Shown piece by piece: positions 54,268 through 64,000 of a stretch of 64,000 nt of DNA. The stretch comes from Phytophthora colocasiae (taxonomy: Eukaryota; Oomycota; Peronosporomycetes; Peronosporales; Peronosporaceae): NCBI GenBank assembly GCA_018806915.1, contig JAGKQI010000085.1:496001-560000 (forward strand), read 5' to 3'. The position numbers were made by a program, and so were the translations under genes. The notes under the pieces are model-generated. The model was not told the origin of the DNA, made no database searches, and saw only the letters and a program-made list of their open reading frames with translations. Positions within the stretch are counted from its first letter, which is position 1. Each line of letters opens with the position of its first letter.

Positions 54268-56229
54268 TTACTCGGTCAATTCCTCTTCGTCTTGTGCCAT
54301 CAACAGTGCTGCATCGATAATTTCCTGGATCGAGCCGTATCCTCCGAGCGCTCTTTCGTCCAGATCCTGAACATTTTGGCTATACATGCGAGCCTGCTCC
54401 TGCTGCATCTCATCGTGCGCATCGTCGCCACTGGAACTTGAGGTAGAGCTGTCACCATCCACATAATGGCTCTGGTAGATGATATAAGCGGACAACACGG
54501 CGCCAAAGAATGGTGTAGCGAGCAGATCATCCATGGGAAGATTGTCACCCTTGTTGTCAGCCAGGAGTACGCGGAAGCGCAGGTGTCCAGGCGCCAAAGT
54601 CTCGTAAATGCTCCGCCAAGCTTCATCACGCAGCATCTTAGGAGCGTAAATGACACGACGGGCAGTCTCGGGGTCCTTCATCTTTGCTGCGAAGGCGAGT
54701 GGGAACGAACGCGGCGCGTTAATAAATATTTTGTGGTGGGCATTCAGCGTGTACTCGTCGTTGTTCAGTAGGGCGGAAGTAGGGGAGGCTGCGGACTTTG
54801 ACACGTCCTGCAACACCGGTGGGGGGAGGTCTGTACACATGTAGCGCGCTACAATATCGTGGATACTTCGTGCCAATACAGCGCGAGTCTCCTTCAGTCG
54901 CGTCCACTCCTCGGCATCCATAACGTAGAACTGGAGCTTCTTCCAATGCTGGGTCAAGTGCTGTACATCCGCAGCAACAGTATGAGCCGTAGCAGCATCC
55001 ACAATCAGCACAACTGCCAGGAACAGTGCAAACAACCACCCAAACAAGCTAGAAGGCACAGCGTGGACAAGCACACCAAGTGTCAAGCATCCCAGAGATG
55101 CCTTAACCGCTGCAGCACCCAATGGTAACGTTCTGTTGTGTGATTTACGCGGTGGAAACCGGTAGATGAGATCGCAAGCGCTTGCCAAGAAAAGCCGACC
55201 TGGTAGCTTAAAGGCGAACCGTAACGCAGCCGCTAAAAGCCATACAAATTGCAACGGGTGCTTTGGCAAATCCTCGACGGCAAGTAGCACGCTGGCCGAG
55301 TTGATATCTTCATCACGGAGTTTCCAGTGTTTGAGAGTTGCGCAATAGCTCATCATATTGCGTTTCAGCTCGTGCATGGCGGGATGATTCGATGTACGGA
55401 AATGGATCTGCATGATCTCCTCGTTCATGGAAGCGCGTTGTCTCCTGGAAAAGCAGTCGTCGCGCATCACCTTGGCGCAGTACACATGCAACGTCCGTGT
55501 CAAGCGCAGCATCTCAATCTGAGCAACAGACGGAGGCGGCGGCATCGTAAGTGACGCACGCAGCCGTGCACTGAAATGCTGTGTGAATTCAGTCGGGTCC
55601 TCTCCAAAGATCTCGATCTCACGCTCCTCAAGTAGCACAGGGGCACCATATCGAATGCCTGCATATCTTCTCACATCCAGGAAGCTGGTAGCTGAGCAAT
55701 AGTGCATCGAAACCGGTACGACAAGTGCACGACGGTATGAAGCTGAGCGTAAAGCTGTCGCGATCTGAAACACAACACGATTCAGTGCCGCCTTGCCCGG
55801 ATTCCCTGGTGTTGGTGCAAAGTCCACTAGTACACCCATCTTGTAGTCTGTCTCGTCGGTACTAACAGTATCCAGCTTGGTTTCGTCAATGAGGTTAGCT
55901 CGTAGCTCCATCTCTTTACGTACAGCAGCCAATGTTTGCGTCATATCTCCATCGTCCGGGATCGTAGCCACCAATGGCGTAATGTAGTCCTCTACGATCT
56001 CCTTCTCCACAATAGCTGGTACTCGACGTCCCCAGGCTGGAGAGCGCTCAATTAGGTACACAACCGGCATAAACTCGTGCTTTTCGCTCTCTCGACTAAT
56101 GACTTTGAACTCCATGACGCGAGGGATCACAGCACGCGCCAAGGTGGAGCGTAGACTGCGACTACGACGTCTTGGCAGTGCGCGCTTGGGTGGTGACGGC
56201 CATAAAGCCTCCAAGTTGAGTGGATGCAT
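54268..56229 (-). CDS. membrane protein resembling the C-terminal half of fungal Gpt2/Sct1 acyltransferases
   Basis: 653 residues, no intron seen. The middle has VPVSMHYCSATSFLDVRRYA then GIRYGAPVLLEER, in the style of the VPxGLNYF...R..V.VEYGEP block of glycerol-3-phosphate acyltransferases. Hydrophobic helices follow (FVWLLAAALRFAFKLPGRLF; SSLFGWLFALFLAVVLIVDA). The acyltransferase HxxxxD box is not found, so either the N-terminal catalytic half lies in exons I could not place upstream of 56229 or the enzyme is a noncatalytic relative. The C-terminus is acidic (DEEELTE). A candidate role in membrane lipid metabolism is inference only. Confidence 0.45.
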   Translation of the reverse strand: MHPLNLEALWPSPPKRALPRRRSRSLRSTLARAVIPRVMEFKVISRESEKHEFMPVVYLIERSPAWGRRVPAIVEKEIVEDYITPLVATIPDDGDMTQTLAAVRKEMELRANLIDETKLDTVSTDETDYKMGVLVDFAPTPGNPGKAALNRVVFQIATALRSASYRRALVVPVSMHYCSATSFLDVRRYAGIRYGAPVLLEEREIEIFGEDPTEFTQHFSARLRASLTMPPPPSVAQIEMLRLTRTLHVYCAKVMRDDCFSRRQRASMNEEIMQIHFRTSNHPAMHELKRNMMSYCATLKHWKLRDEDINSASVLLAVEDLPKHPLQFVWLLAAALRFAFKLPGRLFLASACDLIYRFPPRKSHNRTLPLGAAAVKASLGCLTLGVLVHAVPSSLFGWLFALFLAVVLIVDAATAHTVAADVQHLTQHWKKLQFYVMDAEEWTRLKETRAVLARSIHDIVARYMCTDLPPPVLQDVSKSAASPTSALLNNDEYTLNAHHKIFINAPRSFPLAFAAKMKDPETARRVIYAPKMLRDEAWRSIYETLAPGHLRFRVLLADNKGDNLPMDDLLATPFFGAVLSAYIIYQSHYVDGDSSTSSSSGDDAHDEMQQEQARMYSQNVQDLDERALGGYGSIQEIIDAALLMAQDEEELTE

Positions 56230-57062
56230 CGTAATTTGACTGAAGGGCGGACAATGTGCGCGTGGTTCGATTCAGGAATGAGCTTCTTCTGCAGCTGAAG
56301 GTGATGGCGTCAATGTGTAGCGCAAGGTCAATAACTGCGGAACTTGATGGAATGGAAGAGTGGTTCACTATGTAAATACGTATGTGAGAATAGATACCCT
56401 GATGAAAATAGTTGAATGAGAATGAAAGGGGACTGACACAAAAAGAACATGAATTCTGTTGGGCGCCTTGAAGCGCCAGCGCTTCCTCGTGACGACGCCT
56501 GCATCGACTCGAAAACTGGGACGATTGGTCGAAAAAGATTATGCTATTACTTGCGATTGGTTGAAATTCAGCAGTGCAGCGTGCCCTGGCTGGTGATGAC
56601 TACGCTGTTTTCGTCGACGAGCTGCAGTGCTCAAGGTACTTCCGAGACCTGTTGCCTTTATTTGCCTTGCCTCAAGGCTTGAGGTCATTCACTCGTCGAG
56701 ATGGCTTCGCTCCACTGTGTCTTTACTGTGATGACGGACGATACCGGTGTTGCAGTCACTAAAATCTTTACCGGTGTAGGGATATTATCGCAAACGAAGT
56801 AGCTTCATCGGTACAGTTGCAGCTACCACAGTCGTGTATCAAATACATCTCTAGCTCGTACAACAACTCGGTGAAGGTTTCGCTACCCAGTCCTGCACTG
56901 TACCTGCTGACGCGTGCTCGTTGTCAAGGACTTAAGTGCTGTCATTACTAACAGCGTGAATGAGCGCCAGATGGATTCACCGCGAAAGGAGTTCCTGGTT
57001 GAAGTCCACATGACGAGAAACCCTTACGTACCACATCGAAAATGGTGAGAACCAACGTGAAA
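56230..57062. other. intergenic stretch
   Basis: Only short open frames without recognisable motifs (for example 56574-56762 on the plus strand). No repeat or RNA gene seen. Confidence 0.45.
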
Positions 57063-60000
57063 TTACTCAATATCCGGGAACTTTGGTAAACGACAGTTCT
57101 TCGGCTTCCGACTCACTGGACGTCCATAGGTCCGCGCCATTGCCACTTCCAATATTCCTGCAATTTCAATGAAACCACGCGCTCTTGCATAGTCCAAAGC
57201 TGTTTTTCCTTTCGCATCGCAGAGGAAGACGTCAATCTCTATGATAGCCACCAAGAAACGTACGAACGCCTCTTTCCCATTGTCTGCGGCGATCATGAGC
57301 GCTGTGCATCCAGTAAAACGGGATACGAGATTGACACTAGCTCCACGCTCAATCAGCATCTTCGCACATTTTATCGTGCCGTAAAATGCCGCGGTCCCCA
57401 ATGCAGTGAATCCACGAGAACTCTCAAAGTTCACTAGTGGGCGGTTTGTCGGACGGTCTAAGAGAAATTCCACTGCTATCACATTATCGCCATCCGCATT
57501 CTTCACGTAAACCTCCTCGATGCATGCTGCCATCAGCACCGAAAGACCCGCGTTACTCGTTTCATAGTCTGCAAATGCACCTTCATCCAGTAGTCTTGAA
57601 GCGGTAATGAAATCACGAGAAACGATTGCTTCGTCCAGTTTCACATGCTTGTCCTTCAGCTCAGCAGTTGTACGTATGACGTTCCTCTTTAGCACAAGTT
57701 CTTTATGCCATTGCGTCTGTGACGTTTCCAGTTTTGCCAATGCTTCATGGACAAAGTTTGCTGTAGCTGAGTAATAGGTCACATCTGATGCTTCCCAGCC
57801 TTTTGACACGTGAAACAATCCACTGTCGTAGTATTTCACTGCACAATTCAGTGTGTCCGCGATAGTCATGGGCTTACAGAAAGTATCATCGGTGTTTTCT
57901 TGATCAATATGGGATTTCTTTGGCTCCTTCACAAGTGGTTGTAATTTCCAGTTCCCTTTTCGCTTCACATGCTCGTGCGAATCCCTTGAAATTGGTGCAA
58001 CATTCTCAAGAAGAGCTCCAGGGTAAACTCGTTCCGGTAGTACATGTGTCTTCTGCCACAGTTTTGCCTCTTTTGATAGTAGAATAGCCGCGATCTCCGG
58101 ATATCCATTGATAACAGCCTCATGAAGCGCAACTCGGTGGGTTTGACGGAAATGTTCGAGCTTTCGAGTGTAATGACCAACGATAAAAGCATGCGCCACA
58201 TTCCTAACAAGTGCTTCAATCGCAGCATCAGATCGAGGTTTGATACCTCCTTCACTAAGTTCTTGCAGACGTCGTTCTTGTGCGAACTTCTTCCGGTATT
58301 GATAATCTCGCACAAGAACTTGAATAAAAGACGCACAAAGACTCTGTTCTTCGAACTGGTAGCCACTGCAAGCACCGTGGGAAAGTAACATGTGAACTAT
58401 GGCTTCATTCCCAACGGCACAGGCGAATGTGAGTGGGGTATGTCCACTCAATGCTGCATAGTTGAGTAATTTGTAAGTGTTGAGACGCTTCTTGGCCACT
58501 TCGAGCTCCTGTTCGGCCTTGGCACTTTCAGCACGAACAGCTTCCACTTCCTCTTGACGTGCTGGGAGAGATCGAGCTTCTACTTGAGCCTCAAAACTTG
58601 CATGTTGCTGCTTTTCACGAGCCACAGAGAGAGAAACTGCAAGTCTCCGTTTGCGTTCTACAAGAATTTGACGTTCAGCTTGTGCTTTGTACTCGATCTC
58701 CACGCCTTGCACCCACGTGGCCAAAATCCCCACGATGTTGCCTCGGAGTTGCTCTGGAGGAGGGATTTTGCTACGCTCTCCTGTCTCAGTGTTGAAAGCC
58801 TCGCAACTCGCTTTAAATTCGGCTGTACACGCAGCAAACGCAGGTGATTTCAAGCATTCACGACGGACTTTAGCCATCACATCGGGAGAAATTGGTTGCT
58901 GGCGATATCCACGCAACCGACGCAACAGACTCCGATCCATGAGCAGAGCTTGAGCTGTTTTCCACCATTCCACGTCGGTATACTCCATCGCGTTTCGCCG
59001 ACCACGAGGGACGACACCACAGAGCAGGGAAAGCGCCTTCACTACCACTAGTGAAGTATCCGATGGGACGTGAGAGTTAAGTAGTTGGGCAATGTCTTGT
59101 GCCGTGATCTCACGGATCATCGCTAGCATGTCGGCTTCCAGTGCACCCGAGTCAATATCGGACGCTTCCTCAGCTTTCTCCACATTCTGTAGACGTCGAC
59201 AACTATCATCAACTTGAGACGATAAATGAATAGCTTCCACTCGTTTAGCTTCTGTTTCAGCGATACTTTCATTGAATACTTTAACAGCTTCCACCAGCTC
59301 TGCTCGCATCACTCCCGCTTGCTTTTCTTTCACAGTTACCAGTTCTTGTAGGGCCTCGAAAGGGTTTGCTGTCTGATGAGTATGACCTGGTGTTTTCGCA
59401 GAATACTTGAAACACTGGATTAAATGGTCGTAGTTCGAACAAGCAATCGCAATAAAGAGGTCACGTTGAGCACGCTCCAGCTCTGCCTGATCCTCCAGCA
59501 ATTGAATGATTTCCTTCCATTTCGACTCGGTAGAAGCATCTGAATCTGCAAAAGCTTGAGCCATTTGCAAAAGGTTTCTACCCTGTCGATTCGTGTGCGT
59601 AACACTTGCTCGGTGATCAATCAACATCTTCACAATGACCGGATCCTGAGCGATACAAGCTTCGGAAAGTGGCGTTCTGCCTCGAGATGTTTCAAAGTTC
59701 ACATCAGCTCCAAACCGGAGTAAAAGTTGGATCAGATCAACGTTCCCTAACGACGCTGCCAATACCAGTGGCGAAAAACCGTTCGCAAATTCTTCATTGA
59801 CCACGTTAAACGCATCGACGTTCTGTAGTAGATACGTCGCTAGATCCAAATCCAGAGACTTTAATGCCCAGAGTAGTGCATTTTCTCCATGAACAGCACA
59901 ACGCACCAGTTTATTCCCCATATGCCACACACGAATAGGACGAGCACAGAGTTTCCCACCCACACCGCAGGGTACAAGACGCTGTCGACAACGTTTCCAG

Positions 60001-63000
60001 TGATCTTCGCAGAGGTAAGCAAATATCCAGTCACGACAGCCAGAAGGGCACTCCATCACTCGCATTGAGCACTTCGATTTTAAGTGCTCTTGTATCGCAC
60101 AGCACGGAACATACAACCCACATTGGTTTTCACAGAATAGCAGACGCTTCAAACATTCCTCGTCCTCGTGCTGCTTCGTGTCGATGTCTTTTAATCGGAT
60201 GCCACACCCTCTTCGACAATTTACTATTCGTTGAGGACAAAGTAGTTGATGATGTTCTTGAAGAGAAGAAAACGGCAGTTTCTGCTTACACTGCTTGCAG
60301 TCCACAGTTCGCTCTGTACAGCTAAAGAGGAGATGATGCGCGATTTCGTTGTGTCTTAAAGTTACACCGCAGCCACCGTCACATTTACCGTAAATTCGAA
60401 GAGGACACTCGTCGTTCTCGTGAATTTCTCGCTCTTCAAACCAAATCTCTCCGTCACATATCCTACATTTTACTAGTCGTTTCGGACATTCGTTAGCTTC
60501 GTGTTCAACAACATCAACCCATGGTACCTTTAACTGACAGCCAAGTCTGCAACCTCGAGGTCGCTGTTGGCATTCCTTGTCATAATGCTCGTCCATTGTT
60601 TTTACAGGTTGGGACTTATGACAATATTCGCAAAACTCCCATCTCAAAGTACAATTTTCCGTCTCGTGTTCGTCAAGAAATGCAAACGGAACAATTTCCC
60701 TACAACCCAGTCTACAGACAGCGTTGCGTTTGTTGCAAGACTTTCCCAAGTGAAACTCAACAGTTTGAGCTGGAAGTCGCTGTCCACAATTCAAAGGACA
60801 ATGTACCAAGCGATGACAACAATCTTCTTCGATGTGATGCTCAAGTGCTTTAGCTGATAAAAGCCCACAGTGAAAATACTGAAAAGATGCTTGTTCGGCA
60901 ACTGCATTGTCAGGGAGAATGACATCGTAGTCACGTAGTGCAAGTTGCATCCAAATCGAGTGGCCGTCAGGAAACTCAATCAAATGTTGCGATTTACTCG
61001 GTTCGAATGTCAAAATACGACACACGTGTGACTCAGCATCTCTTTGCGTCTTGAGTTCCTGATACTCTTGTTGAAGTTTACTGTGAAGACTTTGTAGCCA
61101 CTGCATGAGAAACATGGCCGTCACTTTTGTCTTGCAAATGTTTCGTATCCATTCCATTTCACCACGCCGTTCCAAAATCTGAAATCCACCCAGAATGACA
61201 TTGTATTTACTAATGCGCTGTTGAAGCGCTCTGAAACTGATACCTCTGTTTTCCAACTGACCCAGTCCACTGTCCCCACTCTTTAAAGTATCACAGTTCT
61301 GTGGATCAACGTCAAAAAGTCGGATATGTTTGCCGCACAAATCCAACGGACAGTAGGTTTTTCTCGAAGGACAATCACCAGCATCTTGCAAGATATGGAT
61401 CATCAGTAAATGTCTGGGTAACACTCGAATCCCTCCAGTCAATGTCTGACATTCATGTGGACAAGGCTCCTGTTCAAGCATGCACTGCCAACGATAATGC
61501 TCGTCCACAAAGTGAGCTAAAATTTGTCCACTCAATTCACACTGATTCCGGCAAGAAACCAAGCGGAATGGACATTCCTTAGTTTCGTGCGTGTGCCGAG
61601 CTGCTGCAACCCCAGCAATCTTCTCTTCACAGCCATGTATAGCCCATTTGCACGAAATACCTCTCATCTCGCAAATAGTTGACAAGTGAAAATCCATTTC
61701 GTCACATTTCACCAGAGTCCCACAGCCTCCTTTTACCGAGTTTCTCCCTGTGCATGGAATCATTCGCTTTGGACATTCATGAAGCCTATGGTTTTTACTG
61801 ACATTCGCTCTGAAAGTCTCTTGACACCCCAAATCACAGCTAATTAGGCGCAAGGGACATCGGACACTCTCGTGTTCTTCTAATTCTTGAAAACGTACAG
61901 TAGCTCCACACAAAAGTCGACATTCCATAGGTCTTTTTCGACAGTGAAATCGGAGATGATGCTCTCGATCCTGGAAAAGCATTTGGTCCTGACACCCGAA
62001 CTGGAAATTGGTGCAGGTAACACGACGCGTTGGACACAATTGCTCATCATGACGTCTTCGGTCTTCAAAGATCACGGATGCACTGCAATTATCACACTTG
62101 ATCGTGCGCTTAACGCAGTGGTGATTCTCATGAGTGGGCAAAACATCCTTAGGAGCCATGAAACTGCATCCCTCATTGTGACAAACTGTAATTTTGGTTC
62201 GATCTGCATGGGTTTCGACGTAATGTTTGTGTTCTTCTGCCTCCTTTATCGCTGTTTGCACCTGATGAAGAACTTGAATTGCAGGTGGTAACTCCTCTTC
62301 ATGTGAACTCGAACCGTCCTCCAATGTTTGTTCTACAGCAAGCTGCGCCAACTCAAGTGCATCTCTGCCAGTTTGGTCCTTCCAGCTGATCTTCTTCAAA
62401 AACATTAGATGCCACTCCGTTTCAATTGTTTTCAGCTCCTTGGGTTTTTGACAAAACTTGAGTTTCGACACCTTCAGGTCAATTTCAGAGGAGAAAGTTT
62501 CAATTGGCTTGGAGGGAAAACATTGGTCGCGTGTGGCAATGAGTAAATGGTGCACGATCTTCGCTTGAGAGTTGCTAATGGCATGCATTAAGGCCGTTTT
62601 ACCATCGCGAGTCTTCTGATCCAGGTTCACTCCGATACGGAGTAAATGCAAGGCCACAGCTTCGTGCCCACAGTATGAAGCCCACGTCATTGCTGTGTGT
62701 CTAAGTCTCGTTTCATAATGAAGATCGGCGCCTCTTGCAAGCAACTCCTGTACCGCTGCAACATAGCCAAAAGCAGCGCATTTGGCCAATGGAGTCCATC
62801 CTTCTCGTATCTCGACATTGACAAAAAATTGCGACTGGAATGAACGGGACCGAGAAATGCCATCCATATCCTTCAGATCACTAAGAGCTCGAGTAAATTC
62901 AGCTGAAGATATTGTCGTCGACTTGAGAAACGTAACTAGCGCTTCTTCTCCAAAGAATGGAGGTGCAATCAAGTGTTTAATACTCTGGATATACTCTTCA

Positions 63001-63755
63001 TGTTGATTTAGTAGCTCCAAGCACTGTGCCACTCGTTCCTGACGGCTTGCAGCACTTTGATGCTTCATAGATTTATCACGCTGTCGTTTCTCCATCCATT
63101 TCAATGCTTCTAAGTTTCCCGTGAGTTTAGCCCAGTCAAAAGCAGTTCTCCCAGACTTATCTGTTTGCAGCAAATTCGGTTCATAATTCAGGACATTTGC
63201 AACAATGTCATTATCATACACTTGCGTAGATTCCTCCACATGATTGTTGGACATCGCAGACTTATTAAAAAGACAATTACGTCGAGGGACTGCAACGGCG
63301 ATAGCTTTCATCAATGGTGTATATCCTTGTCGGTTGGAAGTATCGATAGAAATTCCACTGAATCGCCACACATTAGAATTCTAAACACAATTTAAAGACT
63401 TCAAGTAAAGGAGAACGTACTTTGTCATTAAGATCGAAAGAGCATCCAAATTTTTGGCTGATACTGCAGCAAGTAGCGCTGTTTCTCCAGTTCTCGTCTC
63501 ATAGTTGGCACAGATATTACCGTTCGTGATCATCCACAGAACCTGTCGAAAGTCACGTCTGCGCAGAGCTTCTTCGTACTGATGACACAGTTTCGGGTCC
63601 ACAGATAGTCCTTCAGCTTTCATAGACTTCTTCCGTGTATGAACCTTGCCCAGGGTAACATAAGGGCTAATATCATCGGTAATTTGATCACCAACAACGT
63701 ACTTCTTGGATGTCCCGTGTTGTTTCTTGGTCAGCAATGGTGATACACTCGTCAT
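57063..63755 (-). CDS. giant ankyrin-repeat / TRAF-type zinc-finger protein
   Basis: A start at 63755 (MTSVSPLLTKKQHGT) and a frame to 63384 lead to a TAG at 63383-63381, after which the same frame continues for 2,105 codons to 57063. A 36-nt intron (63416-63381, GTTCTC...TTTAG) would remove the stop. Domains by residue of the long part: ankyrin repeats about 1-330 (GYTPLMKAI, GRTAFDWAK); TRAF-type zinc fingers in two runs about 395-690 and 860-1140 (CHNEGCSF, CPLRLISCDLGCQE, HECPKRMIPC), over ten units; more ankyrins about 1150-1330; coiled coil about 1560-1630; ankyrins about 1640-1800 and 1900-2080. The repeats suggest a protein-binding scaffold. Further 5' exons may lie between 63755 and the edge. 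Confidence 0.75.
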
Positions 63756-64000
63756 GATAAGAATTTCACACCCAACAGTCTACTGATCACTTGGAGACTG
63801 AGCATTTTCAGTTTTGTGCTTATCAGTATTTTTAGGCAACCAACAGCAGAATAACCCTCATTGACATTGTCAACAAGCTCATGTTGCAGCGCTTGCTCTA
63901 AATTGCTACTGTGTTTCAAGCTTTTCTCCGCTGTAGAACAGTATGAGGAGTCGATCTCCAATCGAGTTTCTTCTAGGTAGATTCTACCTTGTGGTAGTTC

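Overview
The window looks like a piece of an oomycete nuclear genome, most like Phytophthora or a close relative. It is gene-sparse and packed with transposons. The evidence is: short GT-AG introns (about 55-135 nt) in otherwise compact genes; start-proximal initiator sites of the oomycete type (TCATTYBNCAWTTT-like); oomycete gypsy and copia retroelements; a Crinkler-type effector fragment; and families typical of this group, such as a FYVE/START-like protein, a six-TM phosphodiesterase and CxxS thioredoxin-fold secreted proteins. No prokaryotic feature is present.

Layout. 1-5236: the 5' two-thirds of a decayed Ty3/gypsy element on the minus strand, inserted into a PIF/Harbinger-type transposase gene (5237-6016). 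7379-8964: a Pho84-like phosphate transporter with a frame break. 9132-24869 (minus): one ancestral cyclic-nucleotide phosphodiesterase gene split by two insertions. A 2.29-kb DNA transposon (11146-13432, 8-bp TSD) lies in its membrane-domain exon. A 10.8-kb gypsy composite (14042-24862, 4-bp TSD) lies directly after its start codon. Removing both insertions and one TSD copy each gives an uninterrupted 851-codon frame with one 65-nt intron. The gypsy composite is unusual: after its 3' LTR comes an 18-nt PBS complement and then a third LTR in inverted orientation, so both outer ends are U3 ends.

25099-33613: a FYVE-like protein, a frame-broken SET-domain methyltransferase, a TMEM135-like membrane protein and a frame-broken polytopic membrane protein. 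33801-35651: two secreted thioredoxin-fold paralogues, head to head, with 88 bp between start codons. 35765-42511: a degenerate paralogue of the polytopic membrane protein, interrupted by a young copia element (37220-42467, TSD GAAGG) whose LTRs have TA..TA termini.

42665-51137 is the best-preserved host block: a KEX1-like carboxypeptidase, an ERK7/MAPK15-like kinase, RAD23, a nine-exon phenylalanine hydroxylase and a small coiled-coil protein. Here introns could be placed exactly and phases close. 51285-52937: a hairpin repeat cluster and a deleted Tc1/mariner element with 218-bp inverted repeats. 53144-54030: a broken Crinkler-type C-terminal domain. 54268-56229: a membrane protein resembling the C-terminal part of fungal glycerol-3-phosphate acyltransferases. 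57063-63755: a giant ankyrin / TRAF-type zinc-finger protein running toward the right edge.

The genes are not an operon and share no single pathway. The biological story is repeated transposon insertion into host genes, with target-site duplications clear enough to reconstruct the order of events.
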